A stretch of DNA of 39,549 bases from a virus. A program made the translations under genes and the position numbers. The notes under the pieces were generated by a model that saw nothing but the letters and a program-made list of their open reading frames with translations, was not told where the DNA came from and made no database searches. The stretch covers positions 1 through 39,549 of IMG/VR virus record IMGVR_UViG_3300044697_000063, one strand, 5' to 3'. Positions 5,817 to 11,540 of this stretch are shown piece by piece. Within the stretch, counting starts at the first letter, position 1. Every line of letters begins with the position of its first letter.

Positions 5817-5882
5817 AGTGACCTCCTGAGTTATATCAATCAATGGGAACAGTATCAATTCTATTCCCACTCAATGCCATAA

Positions 5883-6323
5883 CTAGGCAATCTTAGTAGC
5901 CTCAAACGCCTTCATCAACGACCGCTGCAATTCCTTTGGCGGTTTTGCATTGCGGCACCAAGGCAAGCCACAAGTGCAGTGATCCTGAGTGTAAGTATTG
6001 AGCGCACTCTGTTCCAGCTCTTTGTCCAGATCAGGCATTATTTGGTGAGCAACCGCCCACGCTTCGCGTTCGCCAGGTTCCTTCCACGGACATCTTTGCC
6101 AAGGGCTCTGGAGCACTTGAGATACAAAGTGTCCCAGCTCATGTGCCAAAATCGTAGCAAAGCTACGCTTGGAGTCGTGGCGAACTATTGCTTGCTCTTC
6201 AGCATCGGCTTTGGGATTCATCACGACCTTGTATTCCCCTATTGCGGGGATGCTCTCAAGTCGGGACACCCCATCCGAATTCTCATCCACCCACACTTCG
6301 AGGGTGGCAATTTTCTTTTTCAT
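5883..6323 (-). CDS. Small HExxH zinc metallopeptidase-like protein
   Basis: A 146-residue protein. Residues 61-65 are HELGH, within SFATILAHELGHFVSQVL, the zinc-peptidase signature. Glu85 or Glu87 in the following GEREAWAVAH helix is a good third ligand, as in gluzincin/IrrE-like enzymes. The C-terminal DHCTCGLPWC contains extra cysteines. There is no signal peptide, so it should act in the cytoplasm. The ATG overlaps the TGA of 6320-7480 by ATGA. In phages such enzymes may cleave host regulators or process virion proteins; neither can be decided here. Confidence 0.75.
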   Translation of the reverse strand: MKKKIATLEVWVDENSDGVSRLESIPAIGEYKVVMNPKADAEEQAIVRHDSKRSFATILAHELGHFVSQVLQSPWQRCPWKEPGEREAWAVAHQIMPDLDKELEQSALNTYTQDHCTCGLPWCRNAKPPKELQRSLMKAFEATKIA

Positions 6324-7480
6324 TCGGTATCCCCTTCCACCACCGGTATTGGAACCTGAACAGCATCCAATACCGGCGCGAATTTGTCGATCTCTTCACT
6401 GCTAATGACGTGGCATCCAGCAGTAAGCGTGCCATCCGCCGCGACCTTGCTAATGCGGTAATGCCCAACGTGGAACGTGTGACCATTGCTCTCCCACGCC
6501 TTGCCGCGCTTGCGTATCGTGCGGATGAACTGCAATGCCCGCTTGGCATGAGCAACCGGCACTCTGGCACCACGGCTAGTTTCAACCTCTTCACCATTGA
6601 GCCTCAGCATCACCGGTACGCCATACAAATAACCGACTCGCGGATTGCCAGCGCGGAATTGTGCGATAGTCTCTTTCGCGGCCTCAATCGCTTCCAGCTC
6701 TCGTTGTTTGGCCGCTTCCCGCTCGGTCTTAGCTTCCGCCGCACGTTTCTTCGCCAGCTCAGAGCGTAGCGAATCAAGGTCTACGAGATTATGAACCTTG
6801 ACCTTGGGAACCTTGACACCGAAAAACTTGCCATAGGCTTTCATCTCATCCAAGGTTTTTACAGCGTAGCTTAGATTCCACTCACGGCTATGCGGTAACC
6901 GCGCTCTTGCCGCTTTCTCCACATACTCCGTAATCTTAGCCTGATACCATTTCAGGTTATCCCGATGTGTGCTATCTGATACTCCGTACCGAGTACCAAG
7001 GTGCGCCACTGTAAACACGGGCACGCTATCAGGGATTGCAGACCTCACCATGTGTTGGTGTTGGCTTGTAGTGACTGAATGACTGCCCGAGTTATAGAGC
7101 ACCGCCGCTTTGCCCTTGGCATTAGTGACGTGCATAGCGATCGGAAAGTGCGTGCCATACGAATAGATGGCAAGCCCTTCAAAGAACAGCGTACCCTGTT
7201 GGTTGCGAGCACTGCTCTGTATCTTGTGCATCCACAGATGCGGAATCTCTCCATTAGAGAATACAGTTTTGCCCCGCTTGCTCTTGGTTGCCTCAGCTTT
7301 CAACTGCTTTAGCTCAACTGCAGCAAGCGCATCCTTAGCCGCCTTGTAATTGGCATAAGGCTCACCAATGACGGTATCCGAGTAAGTACGCCTACCGTTA
7401 GCGTGCTCTATCTTGTTGATTGTGTAATTCTCCGTTTCTGGAACGGAGCAAACGTAATACTGCGATCGTCGCCTTTGCAT
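6320..7480 (-). CDS. Conserved phage protein of unknown function, 386 residues
   Basis: The largest gene of the minus operon, with GGGAGATCACA before the ATG. Residues about 72-125 (VFSNGEIPHLWMHKIQSSARN, then LFFEGLAIYSYGTHFPIA) are a signature I recall from many phage hypothetical proteins. The middle has a Lys/Glu/Ala-rich coiled-coil-like stretch (residues about 245-275). The C-terminal half (GNPRVGYLYGVPVMLRLNG, VPVAHAKRALQFI, WESNGHTFHVGHYRISKV, AGCHVISSEEIDKFA) looks like a second conserved domain. The biochemical role is not known to me. Confidence 0.7.
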   Translation of the reverse strand: MQRRRSQYYVCSVPETENYTINKIEHANGRRTYSDTVIGEPYANYKAAKDALAAVELKQLKAEATKSKRGKTVFSNGEIPHLWMHKIQSSARNQQGTLFFEGLAIYSYGTHFPIAMHVTNAKGKAAVLYNSGSHSVTTSQHQHMVRSAIPDSVPVFTVAHLGTRYGVSDSTHRDNLKWYQAKITEYVEKAARARLPHSREWNLSYAVKTLDEMKAYGKFFGVKVPKVKVHNLVDLDSLRSELAKKRAAEAKTEREAAKQRELEAIEAAKETIAQFRAGNPRVGYLYGVPVMLRLNGEEVETSRGARVPVAHAKRALQFIRTIRKRGKAWESNGHTFHVGHYRISKVAADGTLTAGCHVISSEEIDKFAPVLDAVQVPIPVVEGDTE

Positions 7481-7586
7481 TGTGATCTCCCTTCAGGATA
7501 AAGGGAGTAACGCTGATCTCACCTGAGTGTCGTAAGCGTTACCCTCAGTTCAAAACGGTTATACCAGTGACGTTACTCAATGCCGA
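7481..7586. repeat. Intercistronic segment with inverted repeat and a copy of the 24-base start cassette
   Basis: GTAACGCT (7507-7514) and AGCGTTAC (7535-7542) are perfect inverted repeats. The right arm lies inside a 24-base sequence (7525-7548) that recurs at 10796-10819 and 11453-11476. At the other two places the repeat covers the ribosome site and ATG of a membrane micropeptide. Here the corresponding codon on the minus strand is ACG and the frame ends after four codons, so this looks like a decayed copy. Confidence 0.5.
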
Positions 7587-7949
7587 TTAGTATTCGCTCG
7601 GCAGTAAGATCACCTTATCGGTGTACCACAGTTCAACGGTAGGCAATGGAAAGTCGGTAAACTCGATCTTCTTTGTCATTACGACATTCCCATTACCATC
7701 CTCGCATGTCAGGGTGGCGCTGGAGTCTTTGACTGCCAGCTTCCACACCTGAAACGCTTCGGCATTGACTTTCACATCGTACACCTGTGCCAGTGCGATC
7801 TCATCCAAGAGCCAATACGCCCCGGCATGATCGGCAACATGCTTCGCACCATCGGTGCATGTGATATTGGTTAGCCCGAACTTGTACCACTGCTCTGTAC
7901 CAGTGAACTGGCCAAGGTCAGACAGTTTCAAATCCATTAGTTTTGGCAT
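7587..7949 (-). CDS. Conserved protein of the LPSEY-ending type (DUF6876-like)
   Basis: A 120-residue protein. The features DLGQFTGTEQWYKFGLTN, YTDG-like CTDGAKHVADHAGAYWLLDEI, FQVWKL and the final VELWYTDKVILLPSEY match a small family I remember as DUF6876; the name is from memory and was not checked. The function is unknown. It has GAAGGAGGT upstream and is overlapped at its start by the 36-residue ORF 7918-8028. Confidence 0.75.
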   Translation of the reverse strand: MPKLMDLKLSDLGQFTGTEQWYKFGLTNITCTDGAKHVADHAGAYWLLDEIALAQVYDVKVNAEAFQVWKLAVKDSSATLTCEDGNGNVVMTKKIEFTDFPLPTVELWYTDKVILLPSEY

Positions 7950-8028
7950 CTTGTTTGTACCTCCTTCTCTTTGCCATAGAGATTGTCAGTTCGTTGTGAA
8001 CCTCGAAGTCTGGTTCGTTCTCACTCAT
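7918..8028 (-). CDS. Small ORF, 36 residues, first gene after an internal promoter
   Basis: ATG at 8028-8026 has GCAGGAG directly upstream at good spacing. The product has an acidic start (MSENEPDFEVHNELTIS) and a basic middle (MAKRRRYKQDAK), ending NGFETV. Its TGA lies 32 bases inside the next gene. It could be a real small protein or a leader coupling translation of 7587-7949. The family is not recognised. Confidence 0.5.
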   Translation of the reverse strand: MSENEPDFEVHNELTISMAKRRRYKQDAKTNGFETV

Positions 8029-8057
8029 AGCTCCTGCTTTCTGTCCGGCAACCGGAC

Positions 8058-8087
8058 GTTATACCAATATGGATGCAGCACTGTCAA
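8058..8087 (-). promoter_or_regulatory. Internal minus-strand promoter with a palindrome at +1
   Basis: On the minus strand TTGACA (8087-8082), 18 bases, TATAAC (8063-8058). Immediately downstream GTCCGG (8043-8048) and CCGGAC (8052-8057) form a perfect palindrome around the expected start site. A similar palindrome, TGTCCG-N5-CGGACA, lies at 4422-4438. It should drive 8028 and downstream genes separately from the promoter at 11498-11525. Confidence 0.6.
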
Positions 8088-8094
8088 CTTGGAT

Positions 8095-8343
8095 TCATTC
8101 GTCATTGTCAGCATGGTATAATGACTCTTCACCCGCCATGCTCTCACCAATGCCGCCCTCCTGCAAACATTGCTTCAATAAATCAAAAGCAGAGTCATAC
8201 TCAACCGTGACTTTGTGCAACGTGCCAAAGCTCGCATGAGGTTGACCCACCATTGCATTCTTCGCCGCCTTGCGCGTGCGCTCACGAATCGAATAGGCGG
8301 GTGAGTCATCCAATCGCTCGGCAACCCAATAAGTTAGTTTCAT
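8095..8343 (-). CDS. Small conserved-looking phage protein, 82 residues
   Basis: It starts MKLTYWVAERLDDSPAYSIR and continues RTRKAAKNAMVG, then a short beta-type stretch (SFGTLHKVTVEYDSAFDLLKQC) and an acidic tail ending YHADNDE. I recall similar short proteins in phage genomes without function. It overlaps the previous stop by ATGA and ends just before the internal promoter at 8058-8087. Confidence 0.65.
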   Translation of the reverse strand: MKLTYWVAERLDDSPAYSIRERTRKAAKNAMVGQPHASFGTLHKVTVEYDSAFDLLKQCLQEGGIGESMAGEESLYHADNDE

Positions 8344-8708
8344 AAATCACCGCGTGCTTTCTCTGTCAATTTGGATTCTTTAAACTTGTACCCATCGGCA
8401 TTAGGGTACAGTTTGTCGTACTCCTCGGTGGACAGCGCAACCTCACGAACACGCGATACTTTGGTATAGATACCTCGAAACATATCGCGCAAACGTGCAT
8501 CGCCTGAGAATTCAGGTTGGTTGGCATCAAGCGCACGGGTAATGAGTGCTTCGATCTCACCCGCCACTAACAGCTCACTGCATATCTCGCAAGCGGCCAT
8601 ATAACCAGCATTCATTTGAATATGCAATGCTGGCACATCGATCTCCGGTTGTTTGAACATCCAGACCGGATTCGGTCGCGTGCAAAAATCACAAACCAAG
8701 CTCTTCAT
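8340..8708 (-). CDS. Two-CxxC zinc-binding-type protein (paralogue of 5496-5816)
   Basis: A 122-residue product with GAGGTGAACT before the ATG. The N-terminus MKSLVCDFCTRPNPVWMF gives the first C-x2-C, and MAACEICSELLVAGEIEALI about 30 residues later gives the second, followed by a helix. This is the common CDFC...ACxxC family of unknown function, probably a small zinc ribbon. The C-terminal extension (VSRVREVALSTEEYDKLYPN) is not present in the paralogue at 5496. Confidence 0.75.
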   Translation of the reverse strand: MKSLVCDFCTRPNPVWMFKQPEIDVPALHIQMNAGYMAACEICSELLVAGEIEALITRALDANQPEFSGDARLRDMFRGIYTKVSRVREVALSTEEYDKLYPNADGYKFKESKLTEKARGDL

Positions 8709-8711
8709 AGT

Positions 8712-8984
8712 TCACCTCTTAGGAATTTGCTGGCCTAACACGTATTCCACGCAATAGGCCATATACATTGGATCATTTTCTTGACCCAAGGTTTCATTGA
8801 TTCGTGCAATCACTGGCCGAATGATCTCTTCGGCAACAATGTCCGCATAGCTACGGTGTTGATTGCTCGGGTCGCCTGTCATCCTGTAACGCTTGTACAG
8901 GTTGACCGCCTTGGCAATCTCCGCTGGCAATAGAAAATCCGGCAACGTGATGTAACGGCGCTCAGTTGTGTTATCAGTGTTCAT
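8712..8984 (-). CDS. Hypothetical protein, 90 residues, helical
   Basis: The ribosome site GAAGGGAGATCACA precedes the ATG. The product has a polar start ([19 protein letters not shown]), then predicted helices (PAEIAKAVNLYKRYRMTG, YADIVAEEIIRPVIARI) and ends AYCVEYVLGQQIPKR. No family or motif is recognised. The 22-codon ORF 8974-9042 ends just inside it. Confidence 0.65.
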   Translation of the reverse strand: MNTDNTTERRYITLPDFLLPAEIAKAVNLYKRYRMTGDPSNQHRSYADIVAEEIIRPVIARINETLGQENDPMYMAYCVEYVLGQQIPKR

Positions 8985-9042
8985 TGTGATCTCCCTTCAG
9001 ATCATCTCCGAATCGCCGTTCTGCAATTAGTTTCGGCGTCAC
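8974..9042 (-). CDS. Tiny ORF, 22 residues, GTG start
   Basis: GTG at 9042-9040 overlaps the previous gene's TGA (9041-9039) as GTGA and sits four bases after a perfect AAGGAGGT. The frame encodes a short charged peptide beginning [17 protein letters not shown] and ends 11 bases inside the next gene. It may be a micropeptide or a coupling device. Its existence rests on the ribosome site and the overlap only. Confidence 0.45.
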   Translation of the reverse strand: MTPKLIAERRFGDDLKGDHNEH

Positions 9043-9239
9043 TGTGACCTCCTTCCGAGTTTGTTGTGAGTGTCTTTGACAAGTCCGGCCTTAATCAACG
9101 CCGCCGCTTGCCTGCCGTACATGCCTTGCAACGTCCAAGCCATGCCATTATCTACCAGCTCTTGAAATAGGGCAATGGTTTGTGCCTCATCCAATTGCCC
9201 ATCTTCCCAAGCCATTAACTGCCCTACCATGTCTGGCAT
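9039..9239 (-). CDS. Conserved small phage protein (GxLDExxTxxLFQ type)
   Basis: A 66-residue product from ATG 9239, which has GGGGAG at good spacing; the ATG at 9245 would be too close to it. The pattern [44 protein letters not shown] is widespread in phages. From memory this may be the family called DUF7417, which was not verified. It is all-helical with no catalytic motif, and its function is unknown. Confidence 0.75.
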   Translation of the reverse strand: MPDMVGQLMAWEDGQLDEAQTIALFQELVDNGMAWTLQGMYGRQAAALIKAGLVKDTHNKLGRRSQ

Positions 9240-9241
9240 TG

Positions 9242-9541
9242 TCATCTCCCCGCGATAGGCTGCATCGCGTTTAGGTATTGATTCGGCTCATAACCTTCCA
9301 TCCTGTACCACTTGGTTGGCAACTGCCGGTTATAGTGCTCGCATAGGCTCACACTTCGCAAGTGTGGATTGCCCATGCCGTACCGTTTCATTAGTTCAGC
9401 CGCACCTCGCGTGCGAAATGGCCCGATGACGTATTGATAGGCGTCTGGGTCGATCTTCGCTACAAGACTATCGGTTGTCGGTGTCACTGCCGAACGAAAT
9501 ACAATCCTGCTAGTGGACGATACTCCCACATAGAAACTCAT
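9242..9541 (-). CDS. Hypothetical protein, 99 residues
   Basis: The start chosen is ATG 9541 ([15 protein letters not shown]) with GAGG upstream; an in-frame start at 9595 exists but falls inside the separate small ORF 9538-9615. The middle ([21 protein letters not shown]) resembles short single-domain phage proteins that present a GPFxT motif. The C-terminus is polar with [13 protein letters not shown]. No function is known. Confidence 0.65.
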   Translation of the reverse strand: MSFYVGVSSTSRIVFRSAVTPTTDSLVAKIDPDAYQYVIGPFRTRGAAELMKRYGMGNPHLRSVSLCEHYNRQLPTKWYRMEGYEPNQYLNAMQPIAGR

Positions 9542-9615
9542 CTTCGATACCTCGCTTTGGCCCGTGCATTTTGCTCGAACCATGCGCGTAGCCATTCTCT
9601 AAATGTTATCGTCAT
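9538..9615 (-). CDS. Micropeptide, 25 residues, basic amphipathic
   Basis: ATG at 9615-9613 follows GAGGTAATCAAG. The peptide (MTITFREWLRAWFEQN followed by ARAKARYRR) forms a basic amphipathic helix. Its TGA overlaps the ATG of the next gene by ATGA. The ribosome site and the overlap support translation. No family is known. Confidence 0.55.
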   Translation of the reverse strand: MTITFREWLRAWFEQNARAKARYRR

Positions 9616-9636
9616 CTTGATTACCTCAACCGCATC

Positions 9637-9939
9637 TTACGCATGAGCATAAGATGCCGTTGCGCCAATCAAAGGCGCAATACCTGTTACTAACTCGCTG
9701 TTGCTCGGGATAGCCTCAACCAACACTGCCTGTTGATGATTCGCTTCCCGTATCAGCTCGGCGCATTGGTGGACGCCTGCCGCATCATCGGTCTCAATCT
9801 CAATGACTAGCGATGGTTCAGGGATGCCTTCCCAGCGTCCGGTGGCCTTGACAATGGTGTACCCTTGAAAGTGCGCATCAAGAATAGCCGTGATATTGTC
9901 CCGGCCTGTATCTTCGGTCATAATCTGATAGAGCATCAT
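9637..9939 (-). CDS. Conserved hypothetical protein, ferredoxin-like pattern
   Basis: A 100-residue product with AAAGGGAGATCA before ATGATG. The order of elements (MLYQIMTED, ILDAHFQGYTIVKATGRWEG, EPSLVIEIETDD, HQCAELIREANHQQAVLVEA) gives a beta-alpha-beta-beta-alpha-beta layout. The G-x-W-x-G, E-P-S and QQAVL motifs recur in phage and prophage proteins that I know only as unknown. The C-terminus is Ala-rich. Confidence 0.65.
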   Translation of the reverse strand: MMLYQIMTEDTGRDNITAILDAHFQGYTIVKATGRWEGIPEPSLVIEIETDDAAGVHQCAELIREANHQQAVLVEAIPSNSELVTGIAPLIGATASYAHA

Positions 9940-9973
9940 TGATCTCCCTTTTGGTCGAATATGGCGAGCTGTT

Positions 9974-10153
9974 CTACCTTAATTGTCCTGCCAGTCGAGG
10001 ACCTGACCACATCGGACACAGATGTAATAGCAGTTTCCACGGTCCGCCTGATTTGCTAGTGTCGCCATATTTCCGCTCTGCCACGTTTTCTGCCGGATAG
10101 CAGTCTTTACAGAAGTCGAGTGGATCGTTGCTGGAATCGTAGATGCGCGGCAT
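9974..10153 (-). CDS. Small protein with CKDC motif, overlapped by a second zinc-ribbon ORF
   Basis: ATG at 10153-10151 overlaps the previous TAA (TAATG). The start MPRIYDSSNDPLDFCKDCYP is protein-like, with one C-x2-C. The last third (KLLLHLCPMWSGP) looks less natural. In the +1 frame the same DNA encodes the second half of a zinc ribbon (9979-10068). Either these are two nested genes or one zinc-ribbon gene whose reading is broken by a single-base shift near 10040. Confidence 0.5.
   Translation of the reverse strand: MPRIYDSSNDPLDFCKDCYPAENVAERKYGDTSKSGGPWKLLLHLCPMWSGPRLAGQLR
9979..10068 (-). CDS. Nested zinc-ribbon micropeptide, 29 residues
   Basis: ATG at 10068-10066 lies after GAGCGGAAAT, within the 9974-10153 frame but shifted by one base. 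The peptide reads MATLANQADRGNCYYICVRC then GQVLDWQDN: a perfect ribbon half (YICVRCGQVLDW). Together with the upstream CKDC this would complete a four-cysteine zinc ribbon. Confidence 0.5.
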   Translation of the reverse strand: MATLANQADRGNCYYICVRCGQVLDWQDN

Positions 10154-10356
10154 TAGATTCTCTCCTCCATGGCTTGCACGGCTACCAGCATATTCTTGAC
10201 CATCTTATCCACGGCATAGAACAGCTCACCATAAGACAGGCCGGACTCCTTAAAATCTTCGCCGCTAGAATGCACGGTCAGGTTGTATTTGTTGACTATA
10301 TTGTTATCCGACGCTTCGACTTCGAATTGCAGTTTGTAGGGTTGGCGCGTGATCAT
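10153..10356 (-). CDS. Hypothetical protein, 67 residues
   Basis: The start is ATG 10356, overlapping the upstream micropeptide stop by ATGA, with GGAGG nine bases before it. It begins with a beta-type stretch (MITRQPYKLQFEVEASDN, VNKYNLTVHSSG) and ends in a helix (SYGELFYAVDKMVKNMLVAVQAMEE, split here as two parts). Small, soluble, with no known family. Confidence 0.6.
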   Translation of the reverse strand: MITRQPYKLQFEVEASDNNIVNKYNLTVHSSGEDFKESGLSYGELFYAVDKMVKNMLVAVQAMEERI

Positions 10357-10523
10357 TGGATAAGACCTCCGATGATGCTGCACACTTCAGCAGCGGCTAA
10401 CAGTGTGACGCCGATAACCGCGATTGCCCAAGCCGTGTAACGCATGGCCGTCTTGAGCGATTGCCAGATGCTAGGCATGACTGGCACAATTGACAGGGTA
10501 ATAAACTCCATCAATGCTTCCAT
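10353..10523 (-). CDS. Membrane micropeptide, 56 residues
   Basis: ATG at 10523-10521 follows CAGGAGATCACG and the TGA overlaps the next gene by ATGA. The N-terminus (MEALMEFITLSIVPVMPSIW) is amphipathic to hydrophobic, followed by a linker (QSLKTAMRY) and one clear membrane span (TAWAIAVIGVTLLAAAEVC), ending IIGGLIQ. Two-part hydrophobicity would also fit a small holin. No family is assigned. Confidence 0.65.
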   Translation of the reverse strand: MEALMEFITLSIVPVMPSIWQSLKTAMRYTAWAIAVIGVTLLAAAEVCSIIGGLIQ

Positions 10524-10552
10524 CGTGATCTCCTGATGCTAGATGCATCCAC

Positions 10553-10577
10553 GGCTAGCTACTCATAATAGCTAGCC
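10553..10577. repeat. Perfect 9-bp intercistronic hairpin
   Basis: GGCTAGCTA (10553-10561) and TAGCTAGCC (10569-10577) are separated by seven bases, in the 65-base gap between the 10589 and 10353 genes. It lacks a T-run on either strand, so it could be an RNA processing or stability element, or a protein-binding palindrome. Confidence 0.6.
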
Positions 10578-10588
10578 TAAGTCACACC

Positions 10589-10804
10589 TTACATTTCCTG
10601 ATTAAACCCTCTATCCATGAACACATCACCCAATGCATCTAGGATGCGGTCCCGGAGAGAGATTGCTATCACTGCCGCACTACCGTGTTGGCCGTGCAAC
10701 CATAGGCCGACGCCAAAGAACATAGCGGCCACTAGTAGCCATTTGTGGTTGCTGTGAGCTAATGCGACTGCCTTGTTGCGAAGCTTTACAGCTTGGAGTG
10801 TCAT
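10589..10804 (-). CDS. Small membrane-anchored protein, 71 residues
   Basis: ATG at 10804, inside a 24-base sequence shared with the start of 11363-11461 (GAGG, spacer, ATG ACA CTC). After a basic N-terminus (MTLQAVKLRNKAVALAHSNH) comes a membrane span (WLLVAAMFFGVGLWLHG) and a cytoplasmic or periplasmic helix (AAVIAISLRDRILDALGDVF). The longer frame to 10981 overlaps the previous gene and is rejected. Function unknown. Confidence 0.65.
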   Translation of the reverse strand: MTLQAVKLRNKAVALAHSNHKWLLVAAMFFGVGLWLHGQHGSAAVIAISLRDRILDALGDVFMDRGFNQEM

Positions 10805-10835
10805 AAGCGTTAACCTCAGAGGTGAGTTTGCCTTG

Positions 10836-11021
10836 CTACACAGACTGATACTCATGGCCCGGAACTGATTCCAATCCCTTGAGTGCTTCCCGTTCGTAAT
10901 CGGGACAATCACAGTGGCCTTTGCCGTGACAATGCACGCATTGGATGCTGGGATTGTTCGAGGGTTGCAGTTTGCTAGCAACCCAATTAGTTTGCGCGTG
11001 ATACTGCTTGAATTTGTTCAT
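10836..11021 (-). CDS. Small protein with a CxxCxGxGxCxC zinc motif
   Basis: A 61-residue product with GGAGG five bases before the ATG. Residues about 28-39 (CVHCHGKGHCDC) match the CxxCxGxG repeat of the DnaJ zinc-finger type. The rest is polar (DYEREALKGLESVPGHEY). It probably binds one zinc. It is not a chaperone by itself; partner and role are unknown. Confidence 0.65.
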   Translation of the reverse strand: MNKFKQYHAQTNWVASKLQPSNNPSIQCVHCHGKGHCDCPDYEREALKGLESVPGHEYQSV

Positions 11022-11047
11022 GTTATCCTCCGTTGATTACTTCCACG

Positions 11048-11269
11048 CTAGCGCTCAAATTCTGGAAGATCATTCGATTCGAGCACGACTTGGTGATTGT
11101 CCACTTTGGTATCCGTAACAGGGGCGATCACTAATTCCTCGTCATAGTTACGGAAACAACAGGCAATGTTGCCTTCTATCTTGCGTATCGCCTGTAAGTG
11201 GGCTATCATCTCATCGATGGTTAGCGGTTTGCCCATCCCGTAGTTGGCTTCCCAGCGGTTAGCTAACAT
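11048..11269 (-). CDS. Hypothetical protein, 73 residues
   Basis: ATG at 11269 has GGAGG five bases upstream and lies within the end of the 11259 micropeptide gene. The product begins MLANRWEANYGMGKPLTIDE, has a helix (MIAHLQAIRKIEGNIACCF) and ends in beta-type segments (EELVIAPVTDTKVDNHQVVL). The longer frame to 11305 is not used. No family is known. Confidence 0.6.
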   Translation of the reverse strand: MLANRWEANYGMGKPLTIDEMIAHLQAIRKIEGNIACCFRNYDEELVIAPVTDTKVDNHQVVLESNDLPEFER

Positions 11270-11366
11270 GAGACCTCCGCTTGGCTTCCGTTGAATACAG
11301 GGCATAGCCGATAGCGACTATGATGCTATCGATCGAAGCCGCTAGGATTAGAGTTAGGACCATCAT
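11259..11366 (-). CDS. Membrane micropeptide, 35 residues
   Basis: ATGATG at 11366-11361 overlaps the previous TGA (ATGA). GGGAG is seven bases upstream. The sequence is one membrane span (MMVLTLILAASIDSIIVAIG), then YALYSTEAKRRSHVS, a positively charged end that would favour an outside-in orientation. It is adjacent to another span-only gene (11363-11461). Confidence 0.6.
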   Translation of the reverse strand: MMVLTLILAASIDSIIVAIGYALYSTEAKRRSHVS

Positions 11367-11461
11367 AGCGTCACTCCCAGCGAGCGGAGAATTGACGCCA
11401 GAATGATTAGCAGGGCTATGGCGTAGTAGCTGAACGATTCGGCTTTGAGATTGAGTGTCAT
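11363..11461 (-). CDS. Membrane micropeptide, 32 residues, first gene of the minus operon
   Basis: ATG at 11461-11459 with GAGG upstream, about 30 bases after the expected transcription start of the promoter at 11498-11525. The peptide is MTLNLKAESFSYYAIALLII followed by LASILRSLGVTL: a short amphipathic start then one membrane span. Its first codons and ribosome site belong to the repeated 24-base cassette (11453-11476). Confidence 0.6.
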   Translation of the reverse strand: MTLNLKAESFSYYAIALLIILASILRSLGVTL

Positions 11462-11497
11462 TAGCGTTAGCCTCAATTGGATTGTTAAAGCATGGCC

Positions 11498-11525
11498 ATC
11501 ATAGCACATGGTTGACAGTAGTCAA
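11498..11525 (-). promoter_or_regulatory. Main promoter of the long minus-strand operon
   Basis: Minus strand: TTGACT (11525-11520), 16 bases, TATGAT (11503-11498). Its -35 is one arm of the palindrome TTGAC-AGTA-GTCAA (11512-11525), whose other arm is the -35 of a plus-strand promoter. Transcription should start near 11490 and enter 11461. Confidence 0.7.
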
Positions 11526-11540
11526 GCGCTATAGTATATT
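11512..11540 (+). promoter_or_regulatory. Plus-strand promoter reading into the non-coding region
   Basis: TTGACA (11512-11517), exactly 17 bases, TATATT (11535-11540). It overlaps the divergent minus promoter through a shared palindrome, as at 3795-3816. No gene with a ribosome site follows for about 360 bases, so the RNA would be non-coding or a long leader. Confidence 0.6.
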
